Shown here: piece by piece, positions 42,964 to 51,210 of the stretch
How positions within the stretch are numbered: the stretch's first letter is position 1
How the letters are laid out: every line of letters starts with the position of its first letter
NCBI GenBank assembly: GCA_965657335.1
Contig: CBFHOH010000002.1
Location: 186,001 to 250,000, forward strand
Direction: 5' to 3'
Source: UBA4582 sp965657335
Lineage (GTDB): Bacteria; Pseudomonadota; Gammaproteobacteria; Pseudomonadales; Azotimanducaceae
DNA: 64,000 nt
Translations under genes and position numbers: made by a program
The notes under the pieces: model-generated
Seen by the model: the letters and a program-made list of their open reading frames with translations, nothing else
The model's database searches: none
What the model was told of the DNA's origin: nothing

Positions 42964-44241
42964 CTACCGCGCTGACTGTTCCTTGTGCACTTTATCCATC
43001 GAAACGCGCACCGTGCCGTCAATTGTCCGAAGTGTTCGACTCAACCCGACAAAGGCCACGGTGATTATCACAAGCGCCACGCAGGCACCGAGGATCGCAT
43101 TCGCGGCACCAATATGATCGGCCGCGACCGCCATCGGGAACACACCTAGCGGGGTTAACCCAAACGACATCATCATAAAACTACTCATCCGTCCACGAAC
43201 ATTGTCATCGACCAATATTTGAATCGTTGCGTTGTTTACTGTTTGGAAAGCACTCGCACATAGATTTGCTAAAACCAGCGGCACGAGGGCAAGATAAAAA
43301 ACACTGGTTTGGGTAAACACAGCTAAAAACACAGCGAATCCAATCACCGTGACAACCATCAGCCGGAGTCGTTCCGAGCGATCTCCTCGACGAGCAATCC
43401 AGATAGAACCAAGCACACCGCCAACACCACCAGCCCCCATCAGAATGCCAAGGCCACTCTCTCCTACCTGCCAAGTCTGTTCCACAAGCATGACCAGCAG
43501 GTTTTGAAAGGGCATTGCCAGGAACATCGGCACCAAACCGAACATCAAACAAACCAAAACCGGTTTATTTCGACTGACGTATTGGAATCCGTAAATGATA
43601 TCCGCTAGTAGCGGCTTTTTCCCCCCATCTGGTTGAACCGCGGTGTTGCGCTTCACAAACAACATGCAAAACACCGCGGACCCGTAGAGTAGGGTCGAAA
43701 CAACATAAGCTGCGACCACCGAAAATTCTGAAATGATGATACCCATCATGGCCGGACCAACAACCCGACTCAAGTTCATCGCACCGCCAGAGACTGCCAT
43801 GGCGCTTTGAATACGATCAGGCCCCACGACATTCACGGTGATCGCCATACGCGCAGGCATAATGAATGGAAAAGCACACCCTGCGACAAACGCCGTGCAG
43901 AGCAAATGCCAAAACTCTAATTGACCTAGCAACAGCATGGTCAGAATGAATATCTCGTTACCAGTAATCAAACATTGCCCGACGATGATTAACTGCCGCC
44001 TCTCCACCCTATCGGTTATCGCACCGCCGATCATAGAAGCAAAGATCATTGGCCCAGCGACCACCAGATTGATGTAAGCCAACGACTGCGCCAACCCCGT
44101 CAAGTCCCAAGCCAGAATGGTCCTAGTCAGCATTTGCCCCTGCATGGCAAAGAAAAATGCCACATTACCGACAAATAGCCATCGAAACTGAGGGATGGAA
44201 AGCACATCAAACCCACTCGACTTCCGACTAGATGCTTTCAT
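42964..44241 (-). CDS. MFS transporter (enterobactin-exporter-like fold)
   Basis: 425 residues with twelve helices in two six-helix halves. GAITDRVERRQLIIVGQCL carries the Gly-x-x-x-Asp-Arg-x-x-Arg loop 2-3 signature, and GSIWIARRGDRSERLRLMV repeats it in the second half. The layout is that of the MFS_3/EntS-like branch of exporters. Substrate unknown. It converges on the MBL hydrolase gene with 31 bases between and diverges from the crotonase gene across about 300 bases. The ATG has no clear ribosome site. Confidence 0.9.
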   Translation of the reverse strand: MKASSRKSSGFDVLSIPQFRWLFVGNVAFFFAMQGQMLTRTILAWDLTGLAQSLAYINLVVAGPMIFASMIGGAITDRVERRQLIIVGQCLITGNEIFILTMLLLGQLEFWHLLCTAFVAGCAFPFIMPARMAITVNVVGPDRIQSAMAVSGGAMNLSRVVGPAMMGIIISEFSVVAAYVVSTLLYGSAVFCMLFVKRNTAVQPDGGKKPLLADIIYGFQYVSRNKPVLVCLMFGLVPMFLAMPFQNLLVMLVEQTWQVGESGLGILMGAGGVGGVLGSIWIARRGDRSERLRLMVVTVIGFAVFLAVFTQTSVFYLALVPLVLANLCASAFQTVNNATIQILVDDNVRGRMSSFMMMSFGLTPLGVFPMAVAADHIGAANAILGACVALVIITVAFVGLSRTLRTIDGTVRVSMDKVHKEQSAR

Positions 44242-44540
44242 TTCAGGAGAGTTGATGATCGTGTTTCCTTGGGAAAACCAGTTGCACTAAACTTGCAGAA
44301 GCCAAACCGCTTGACATACGCAAGTTAGAAAAGAGATCAAAATAGTATACCCCAAAAGCATAGATGTTTTTTTTTAGCTTTTTTCAACGGTTTTGGGCAC
44401 GACAAGTGGCTTCCCCGCGTGTGAGCATCCTGCAAAATAACTTATCCTTGGTTTTCTGGTTTTCAGCTAATATCATCGATTGATCAATAGGATCTCACCG
44501 ATTCACTTTTACAACAAAGCGCCTAAGCGCAACAAAAAAC
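44242..44540. promoter_or_regulatory. Divergent promoter region with T-tracts and inverted repeat
   Basis: 299 bases separate outward-facing MFS and crotonase genes. They hold runs of nine and six T (44367-44384) flanked by the perfect inverted repeat CCCAAAA/TTTTGGG (44351-44357 and 44391-44397). The T-tracts suggest bent DNA. No gene is seen. Confidence 0.4.
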
Positions 44541-45569
44541 ATGCCAAGTCATATGACCAAAGAAGCAACTGTGCATTCCCTGCTTAATTTCGCAGATTTA
44601 AAGGCACTGACGATTTCGCAATCATCGGATGTGAGTATCCACCAGTACTTGCTCGTCGATCTTGACAGCCCCTGTCCTGACGGAGGCGAACTAGAACATT
44701 TAGGTCAATGGCTAACGGGACAACCAAAAATCGTTATCGGTTTCTCGACCGCTCAGGCAAATGGATTAGAGTTATTTGCCGATGTGATTGCCTCAAACCC
44801 GGCAGAGCTAAATCGAATCGTAGATCAAATTAATGCCAACCCTGTTAGCTCAACCGTGTTAGTTCAAGTGCTGAGAACGACCCAAAACATGCCAATTCAG
44901 CATGCTTTGACCGTAGAATCTTTAGCTTTCTCTACACTGCAATCCGGCGCTGAGTTCGAGAGCTGGCTCGGGCAATACCGCAAGGCGCACCCGCAATCGG
45001 ACAGCAGCCATCAACCCGATGAATCACCGGCTGTATTACTTTCAAGACAAAGCGATGTCCTAAAAGTGACTCTGAATCGACCAGACAATCAAAATGCATT
45101 TTCTGCCGAAATGCGGGATGCGCTTTTTGAGGCGTTCCAGCTTGTGACGCTTGACGAAACGATTACACGCGCCATGATCAGCGCAAACGGACCATGCTTC
45201 TGTACTGGAGGTGACTTAAAAGAATTCGGCCACTATAACAATGCAGCAGAGGCGCATCTGATAAGAACGATGCGACTGCCAAGTCGCTTAGTTGCTGACG
45301 CACCCCACAGGTTTGAGTTTCACCTTCATCGCGCCTGCATTGGCTCTGGCATAGAAATTCCAGCATTCGCAAGCAGGGTAACTGCTACGACTAAAACCTA
45401 CTTTCAGTTACCTGAAATATCAATGGGGCTGATTCCAGGCGCCGGCGGCTGCGTCAGCATTCCTAGGCGAATTGGCAGCCAACGAACGGCTTATCTTGCT
45501 TTGTCGGGCAAAAGAATTAACGCGAGTACAGCATTAGCATGGGGATTAATCGACTCGATTGAAGATTAG
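44541..45569 (+). CDS. Enoyl-CoA hydratase/isomerase family protein with degenerate N-terminal half
   Basis: 342 residues. The C-terminal 190 are a good crotonase domain: VTLNRPDNQNAFSAEM, the oxyanion loop FCTGGDLKEFG, the second loop HRACIGSGIEIPAFA, and LPEISMGLIPGAGGC with a catalytic-type Glu. The first 155 residues look like a second crotonase domain that has lost its middle: LVDLDSPCP at a strand-like start and VESLAFSTLQSGAEFESWL resembling the crotonase C-terminal helices. Such two-part proteins occur with class III CoA-transferases, mainly in Actinobacteria to my knowledge. It likely acts on the product of the CoA ligase/transferase operon it faces. Its 3' end overlaps the amidohydrolase gene by 24 bases. 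Confidence 0.85.
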   Translation: MPSHMTKEATVHSLLNFADLKALTISQSSDVSIHQYLLVDLDSPCPDGGELEHLGQWLTGQPKIVIGFSTAQANGLELFADVIASNPAELNRIVDQINANPVSSTVLVQVLRTTQNMPIQHALTVESLAFSTLQSGAEFESWLGQYRKAHPQSDSSHQPDESPAVLLSRQSDVLKVTLNRPDNQNAFSAEMRDALFEAFQLVTLDETITRAMISANGPCFCTGGDLKEFGHYNNAAEAHLIRTMRLPSRLVADAPHRFEFHLHRACIGSGIEIPAFASRVTATTKTYFQLPEISMGLIPGAGGCVSIPRRIGSQRTAYLALSGKRINASTALAWGLIDSIED

Positions 45570-46928
45570 CTTCCCACCACACCAGGTCGCTCTCACTCGA
45601 TTGCTGGCTAACGCTGTTCGGGCCGTTTGCCAATTACAGTCCAGTAAACACAGATCTGCCGGCTTACCAATGGCTATCAGTCTCGGTTCACCCGGTGACT
45701 CGACGTCTCCTAGAAACATCTCGATAGCCTGTTCCGGAGAAAGCGCCTCCTCACTGTTGATTATTTGGCCCTTTCGGGTCTTACGGTTTACCGCTGCATT
45801 GATGGCTAACCACGGATCGGGTCGACCAAAAGGCGCATCGGTACCGCCGGCCAAAGCGATGCCAGATTTGACAAATGAGTCACATCGATAAAGCGAAGAG
45901 AGGTCGCGTGTGTCGACATCCTCAAGATATTGATCACCCCTTTCAAATACAAAGTTAGGTTGTGTAACGACAAGTAATCCGAGCGCTTCTATTTGCTCTA
46001 ACAGCGCGGGCGGAGCAACTGAGGCATGTTCGATACGGTCCCCTTTCAGCGTTCCAGTCTCTCGCAGCGCGGCGAGCGTGAAAACCAGTTCGATTTCCGT
46101 GACGCAATGGACGGCAATGGGTCTTTGCCCGCGATGACTCTCTCGTATTGCATCGCATAACTCATCAAACTCCGGCAGTTGGGCTTCGTGCAAATGTATT
46201 TTAAAGGGACCCACCCTCAATCTATCGACCGCCTCCTCTTCCATTGAGCCCTCGAACGCAAGAGAAAGCGTGCCAGCCATCAGCACACGCTGATGCAATC
46301 GGCCTTGCATTTGTTGCTGCATGAATATTTCTGCAGTCTGCCTATCATTCTGCGGTGTCATGTCGGTAACGGCGCTCACACCGTAACTCGCCAAGCTCTG
46401 GCTAACTTTACTGAGGTCAGGCGGGCGGTTACCCGTCATCGTTCTGAGCCATGCATCCTCATCAAACAAATGGCCTGAATCCTGGTTCATCCCATCCGGA
46501 AAGTTGCCGTTACAGCGCTCACCAAGCTCATCAATACCAAGAGAATTGAGCACCCAAAGCCTTCCACTTCTATGTTGAATTCTGATGGGCCTGTCGGGCC
46601 CATGCTTATCGAGCCAACGACGGTCAATGAGCTCTGCTACCGACTCATGGTAACCCACGCCACGCAACCATTCGGCTTGAAAAGGCTCAGCGTTCAAAAT
46701 CTCAATCAATTCGTGCTCGGTGTTTACTTCAGGAGGCCCGCAAGTTGTCGACGCCATTCTTGCGGCAAGCGCGAACAAGTGGACGTGGTGATCCGCTAAC
46801 GATGGTAAAAGCGCGCCACCATCAGCTTCAAAGATCGTTTCACCTCCTTCCACTTCCAACGTACCTATGTCTACGACACGTCCATCACGAATCCTCACAT
46901 CAGAATTGCCGGTGCAATCGCGAGCCAT
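45546..46928 (-). CDS. Amidohydrolase (YtcJ-like family 3)
   Basis: 460 residues from ATG 46928. The metal motif is LADHHVHLFA near residue 45, a later metal His lies in RPIAVHCVTE, then GDRIEHASVA, and GGTDAPFGRPDPW supplies the conserved Asp. The C-terminal PADLCLLDCN closes the family's beta-sandwich. It would hydrolyse a cyclic or linear amide or a related bond with one or two metal ions. The first beta-strand of the family seems to lie upstream of the ATG without a normal start codon (see findings). It is the last gene of the ligase, CoA-transferase and amidohydrolase operon. Confidence 0.85.
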   Translation of the reverse strand: MARDCTGNSDVRIRDGRVVDIGTLEVEGGETIFEADGGALLPSLADHHVHLFALAARMASTTCGPPEVNTEHELIEILNAEPFQAEWLRGVGYHESVAELIDRRWLDKHGPDRPIRIQHRSGRLWVLNSLGIDELGERCNGNFPDGMNQDSGHLFDEDAWLRTMTGNRPPDLSKVSQSLASYGVSAVTDMTPQNDRQTAEIFMQQQMQGRLHQRVLMAGTLSLAFEGSMEEEAVDRLRVGPFKIHLHEAQLPEFDELCDAIRESHRGQRPIAVHCVTEIELVFTLAALRETGTLKGDRIEHASVAPPALLEQIEALGLLVVTQPNFVFERGDQYLEDVDTRDLSSLYRCDSFVKSGIALAGGTDAPFGRPDPWLAINAAVNRKTRKGQIINSEEALSPEQAIEMFLGDVESPGEPRLIAIGKPADLCLLDCNWQTARTALASNRVRATWCGGKLIFNRVD

Positions 46929-46957
46929 ACGCCCGGGTTTATAGATCTCTACATTTT

Positions 46958-48220
46958 TTAGAAGGATAGTGCGCGTGCCTCCCTAAGTATCGTACTTGTA
47001 TCCGCACCAAGGGCTGCCACTTTTCCTTCACAGTGTCTTTTTGTGTCAGGCATATTAAATTGCTGTTCCGCGCTGTTCGGCGCACGAGCCACATCAAAAC
47101 TTACATTCAAGCTTGTCGCCAGTTTTCGCCACCCCCCTAGCTGTTGCTCAAATTGAACGCGATGCTCATCAAGCTCCCTTTGAATGCAAAAAGCCACGAC
47201 CTGACTGAGCGATAGCCCAATCATTTCGCCACCCCCATTGCCCCAGCTACGCCACGCGGACAAAGCCGCGTAAAGCCCTGTGAGAGGGTCAGCAATGGCA
47301 TCACCTACAAAACCATATTGTCCTGTTATTCGATAAAGCTGCGCGCACAATCCAGCCGCAGCAGCCGCATCGTCACCATAGCCAATCCAATTATTTTCCG
47401 GCGAACCAGAGCCATGAGCGGTGAGCTGAATCCACGTCACACCGGGTCGCTTTGCCACAAATTCGCGTGGATCAATACCAAGTTGGAGCAACGCTCTCGG
47501 CCGCGAGGACTCAATGACGATATCCGCTGACGACAGAAGCATCTTTAGATCTTGAAGACCTTGCTTTGTGCCGAAATCAATCGCCACCGATCGTTTTGAT
47601 TGGTTCAACAATTGATAAAACGCGGGGTTGCCAGATCGCGCACCATCAGGTCTGTCAGTGCTTTCTACTTTAATAACTTCAGCCCCAAGCAGTTGCAACA
47701 CGTGGGAGCACAGTGGCCCAGCCCAGAGCGCCGACAAATCAACCACTCGAGGCATTTCGGATCTGCGGTGAGGATCGGCGTTTGTCGTCAATAGCGTTTG
47801 GCAGTAGCCTGAACGTTGATCAGGGATATTATCTGCGCGTGATACAGCCATGCCCAAGTCACGAGCACGCTCGATCAGCAAAGAGGATGGGTGTTTTGAT
47901 ATCGCCTTAGCAAGCTCTGACCAACCAGTTTCGAAACCATAATCCTCGGAGAATGTTGACTCGAGCCAGGCAGGAATCAATTGCCAATCTTCTTCCCGCG
48001 GCAGATTGACAGCAAGCAACCCGTCACTAGCACTCATCAACCTGCAAGTGCCCGCGGCGGTTTGATCCATACGAAATTGATATCGATTGAGCAGCGCCCG
48101 CTCAAGCAGCAGATCAGCACCGCGAAGCTGCGATAGCTGAGCTGATCCGCCGATATCCCTGAGTGCCTCGAGCGCAAGGTCAGCGCTGATTGAAAGCGGT
48201 ACCTTTGTTTTGAGTATCAT
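46958..48220 (-). CDS. Class III (CaiB/BaiF) CoA-transferase
   Basis: 420 residues. RVVDLSALWAGPLCSHVLQLLGAEVIKVES, in two parts, is the classic CaiB/BaiF opening, but it begins only near residue 160. The first 150 residues are a separate, less conserved half, possibly a shrunken copy of the same domain. Asp in GYGDDAAAAAGL is a candidate for the catalytic Asp, and FVGDAIADPLTGLYAALSAW is the usual following motif. It would move CoA between carboxylic acids or act in racemisation. It starts 26 bases after the ligase stop and ends 30 bases before the amidohydrolase. Confidence 0.87.
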   Translation of the reverse strand: MILKTKVPLSISADLALEALRDIGGSAQLSQLRGADLLLERALLNRYQFRMDQTAAGTCRLMSASDGLLAVNLPREEDWQLIPAWLESTFSEDYGFETGWSELAKAISKHPSSLLIERARDLGMAVSRADNIPDQRSGYCQTLLTTNADPHRRSEMPRVVDLSALWAGPLCSHVLQLLGAEVIKVESTDRPDGARSGNPAFYQLLNQSKRSVAIDFGTKQGLQDLKMLLSSADIVIESSRPRALLQLGIDPREFVAKRPGVTWIQLTAHGSGSPENNWIGYGDDAAAAAGLCAQLYRITGQYGFVGDAIADPLTGLYAALSAWRSWGNGGGEMIGLSLSQVVAFCIQRELDEHRVQFEQQLGGWRKLATSLNVSFDVARAPNSAEQQFNMPDTKRHCEGKVAALGADTSTILREARALSF

Positions 48221-48245
48221 ATTGCTTCAATCGGTCGCTAAACTG

Positions 48246-49739
48246 CTACAGAAATAGCGCTTTAATTTGCCGCCGAATCAGCTTCCCCATTTCGTTATAG
48301 GGCAGTTCTTTCTCAAACAAAATTTGTTCTGGCACTCGTGATGAACGCAATTTATCGCGTACCATTGCTTGCAAATCTGCTATGTGCACATCAACACCCG
48401 GGGTTAATACAACAACAGCAACAACGGCTTCTCCCCACTCATCTGAGGGAATCCCAAGCACCATCGCATCGGTCACTTCATCATGAGCAAGCAAGACCTC
48501 TTCAATCTCTCCGGGTGATATATTTTCTCCACCTCGCACGATTACATCATCGGCCCGACCTGAGAGAAAGAGATAGCCATCCTCGTCTATAAACCCAGCA
48601 TCGCGTGTGGGAAACCAACCATCTCCGTCTTTCGCGTCTCTTTCAAGATACTCTCCTGAGACCTGAGGACCACGCACATAGATCTCTCCGGCCTGATTGT
48701 GTCCCATGACGTTACCTTCATCATCCCGGATTTCGATTTCTATGCTGGGTAAAGGCTTGCCCACAGAACCTAACCGGCGATGTATCTCAGGATCTTCACT
48801 GCTATTTGCATTGCGATGATCGTCCGGGTCGAGTACCGCGATAGTTGAACTCGTTTCGGTTAGCCCGTAAGCATTAGTAAAGTTCACATGCGGGAAAGCG
48901 ATCAATGCCAGCTTAATGATGTTTATTGGCATCTTTCCGCCACCGTAGGCGACGGATTTGAGACTCGTCAGCGCAGGCTTAGTTTCTAGACCTTCAATAT
49001 GCTCCATCACTCTGGAAAGCATCGTTGGCACGACAAACGCGTTACTCACTGATTGGCTCTCACACAAGTCGACCCACTGCTCCGGCGAAAAATTTGGTAA
49101 TTGAACGATTCTTCTACCGGCATAAAAGGAACTCAAGACAGCAGATATTCCCGCAATATGGTAAGGCGGCACTGTGACTAGGTTAGCCTCATCTTCATCA
49201 GCAGCCATAAATTCAACGCTGCCCAGAATATAGGAGACGAGATTTTCATGTCTCAGAATCGCGGCTTTTGGTTTACCTGTCGTACCACTGGTAAACAATT
49301 GGACAGCGACTGACTCTCCACCCTCGGCTGCTTCAACTTCAACACCTTCTCCGGAAAGCACGTCATTCAAAAAGCCTTCCGTGTCGGACAGCTTTTTAAT
49401 CTCGGCACTTTCAACTAATTGTTTCTGTTCGTCATTGGTGATCAAGTAAACAGGTGAAATCCTATCGAGCAAATCTTTTAACTCGTCTGCCGCAAGTCGA
49501 TAGTTCAGCGGTACATAAGGTACGCCGGCAATACCGGCACCAAATAATGCGATCGGCACCGCGGCACTGCTCACGTCGAGCACAGAAACATATTCACAGC
49601 CGCTTTCGGAGAAAGCTCGTGCGGCTTTTTGCGCAGCGCTATAAATCTCGCCGTAGGTGTAGTGCTTGCCTGAAGACGTCAGCGCAATCCTTTCAGGAAA
49701 GGTCTCTGCTGCCATCTGTAACAACATTGCAATATTCAT
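48246..49739 (-). CDS. AMP-forming acyl-CoA ligase
   Basis: 497 residues of the class I adenylate-forming family. The P-loop is QLFTSGTTGKPKAAI, the A5-type motif is NAYGLTETSS, YLFLSGRADDVIVRGGENISP in two parts is the hinge and A8 region, and the catalytic Lys is in LPYNEMGKLIRR. It activates a carboxylic acid with ATP and joins it to CoA. The acid is not identifiable; length and motifs fit medium/long-chain or aromatic acids. It starts four bases after the small Cys protein stop with no ribosome site of its own, so translation is coupled. Confidence 0.92.
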   Translation of the reverse strand: MNIAMLLQMAAETFPERIALTSSGKHYTYGEIYSAAQKAARAFSESGCEYVSVLDVSSAAVPIALFGAGIAGVPYVPLNYRLAADELKDLLDRISPVYLITNDEQKQLVESAEIKKLSDTEGFLNDVLSGEGVEVEAAEGGESVAVQLFTSGTTGKPKAAILRHENLVSYILGSVEFMAADEDEANLVTVPPYHIAGISAVLSSFYAGRRIVQLPNFSPEQWVDLCESQSVSNAFVVPTMLSRVMEHIEGLETKPALTSLKSVAYGGGKMPINIIKLALIAFPHVNFTNAYGLTETSSTIAVLDPDDHRNANSSEDPEIHRRLGSVGKPLPSIEIEIRDDEGNVMGHNQAGEIYVRGPQVSGEYLERDAKDGDGWFPTRDAGFIDEDGYLFLSGRADDVIVRGGENISPGEIEEVLLAHDEVTDAMVLGIPSDEWGEAVVAVVVLTPGVDVHIADLQAMVRDKLRSSRVPEQILFEKELPYNEMGKLIRRQIKALFL

Positions 49740-49742
49740 AGG

Positions 49743-50051
49743 CTAATCTGAAGAAGGGAGGGATTTAGCTGATTTTTCGACCAGCAATGTGTCGCCTACG
49801 GACATCGAGCCAGCACCCGGCTTCACGCAAAGCAATTCCATCGTGTCATCGGCATCAACATATCGCTTACCGACAAGGCTACCGTCGTTAAAGCCATCGC
49901 TGGGAGTGCCTTTTTCTGGCGCTTCGGCCTTCGCATCTATCATGGACGCTCCACCGCACGAAATCCCCCCATCACCGCTATATTTGATCACCATCGCCTC
50001 TGTGTCACATACAACGCTTTTTAATCGCAAACCCGGTTTTATGTCGCTCAT
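49743..50051 (-). CDS. Small three-cysteine protein upstream of acyl-CoA ligase
   Basis: 102 residues from ATG 50051, chosen for GGGAG seven bases upstream. It opens DIKPGLRLKSVVCDTEAMVIK, has ISCGG soon after, then GKRYVDADDTMELLCVKPG, and ends SAKSLPSSD. Cys15, Cys32 and a third Cys about 40 residues later are regularly placed and could bind metal or be modified. I recall similar small proteins next to acyl-CoA ligases, but no function. It is the first gene of the ligase, CoA-transferase and amidohydrolase operon, and its stop is three bases before the ligase start. Confidence 0.75.
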   Translation of the reverse strand: MSDIKPGLRLKSVVCDTEAMVIKYSGDGGISCGGASMIDAKAEAPEKGTPSDGFNDGSLVGKRYVDADDTMELLCVKPGAGSMSVGDTLLVEKSAKSLPSSD

Positions 50052-50192
50052 TTTTCTACTCCCAGTCAATATTTATAATATTTTTATTAGCGTCGACCAT
50101 ACCAAGATTGTCTGAAATATCAATTCCACATTTTTAGGCTGATACCCGACAGCATGATGAACTCATCGAACAGTACCTTCGCCGTGGCAAAA

Positions 50193-51140
50193 TCAAAAAA
50201 CTGAAAAGTACTTCTGGAAGAAGCGCGCGGAGTCGATATCCGTTGCTACACGAATTTGACTGCTTTTTGATTGTTTAAAGTGTGTGACGCCCAAAAATTC
50301 ACGATTTTCCAACTCCACTTCAATCTTGCCAGGTTTGTAATTGCACACCGCTGGGTCAAACAGCGCAACCGCAGCAAGCGGGTCATGAAAATGTAAAAGG
50401 TCTCTTTCTTTGAACCACACCTCTGACCAATCGAGGACAATCCGAAGCAACGGCGAGTTTATGAAACGTGAGGACACCTCTTCCGGAGTCATACTGATAC
50501 GCCATGTGATATCCAGACCGAAAGCACGAATTTTCAATTTACTTTGCCGAAATACAATCTGCGCCGCATGAGGATCTACAATGGCATTCCACTCTGTCGG
50601 CCCCCACGGGGTTGGATAATCTGAGTACTTTCCTCCCATGATTACCAACTCCTTGAGCAATGCAGGAATCTCTGGGTCACTCATGAAGAGCAGCGCGATA
50701 TTCGTCAAGGGTCCTACAGCGAGCAGGGTAACTTCACCCGGATTAGCGCGAATAACTGAGCGCATAAAAGCAATGGCGTTGCCATTAGGAAATTTTTCTT
50801 GATGCGGCAAAGCACGGAGGCGCGCTGCCTGTGGCACCTCAGATTGCATCTGAGGAATAACAAGAGGCTCGGCTGAGCCAGGGTAAACCGGTATATCCTT
50901 ACCTGCGGCAATACACAAGGCGCTTGCAAGCTTTGCGCGCTCATGCGGCTGACCCGTCACCGTAGTGACCCCCAACAATTGACATTGAGGCTCTGAAAGA
51001 AGGTATGCAAGCCCCACAGCATCGTCGATATCGCTGCCAATATCAGTATCGAGCAGCACTTTTAGTTGCTCACTGCCAGGGGCCGCCTTCAGTAACATAG
51101 GGCTCAGCGCAGCAGCGGCAAGAAACTCCCTTCTTCGCAT
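50193..51140 (-). CDS. Exported nucleoside hydrolase (IunH-like)
   Basis: 315 residues. VLLDTDIGSDIDDAVGLAYLL is the calcium-binding Asp cluster of nucleoside hydrolases, TTVTGQPHERAKLA follows, and HFHDPLAAVALFDP gives the late catalytic His and metal Asp. The N-terminus, MRRREFLAAAALSPMLLKA, is a twin-arginine-type signal, so the enzyme is probably periplasmic and splits nucleosides into base and ribose outside the cytoplasm. ATG 51140 has an ACAGGA site at eight bases. It lies between the CoA operon and the ammonia-lyase gene. Confidence 0.9.
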   Translation of the reverse strand: MRRREFLAAAALSPMLLKAAPGSEQLKVLLDTDIGSDIDDAVGLAYLLSEPQCQLLGVTTVTGQPHERAKLASALCIAAGKDIPVYPGSAEPLVIPQMQSEVPQAARLRALPHQEKFPNGNAIAFMRSVIRANPGEVTLLAVGPLTNIALLFMSDPEIPALLKELVIMGGKYSDYPTPWGPTEWNAIVDPHAAQIVFRQSKLKIRAFGLDITWRISMTPEEVSSRFINSPLLRIVLDWSEVWFKERDLLHFHDPLAAVALFDPAVCNYKPGKIEVELENREFLGVTHFKQSKSSQIRVATDIDSARFFQKYFSVF

Positions 51141-51210
51141 TCATAAATCCTGTAGGTATTTCTTTTTTATCCTATCCGATCATATCACTGCACAATCTGA
51201 TTTTGATTGA

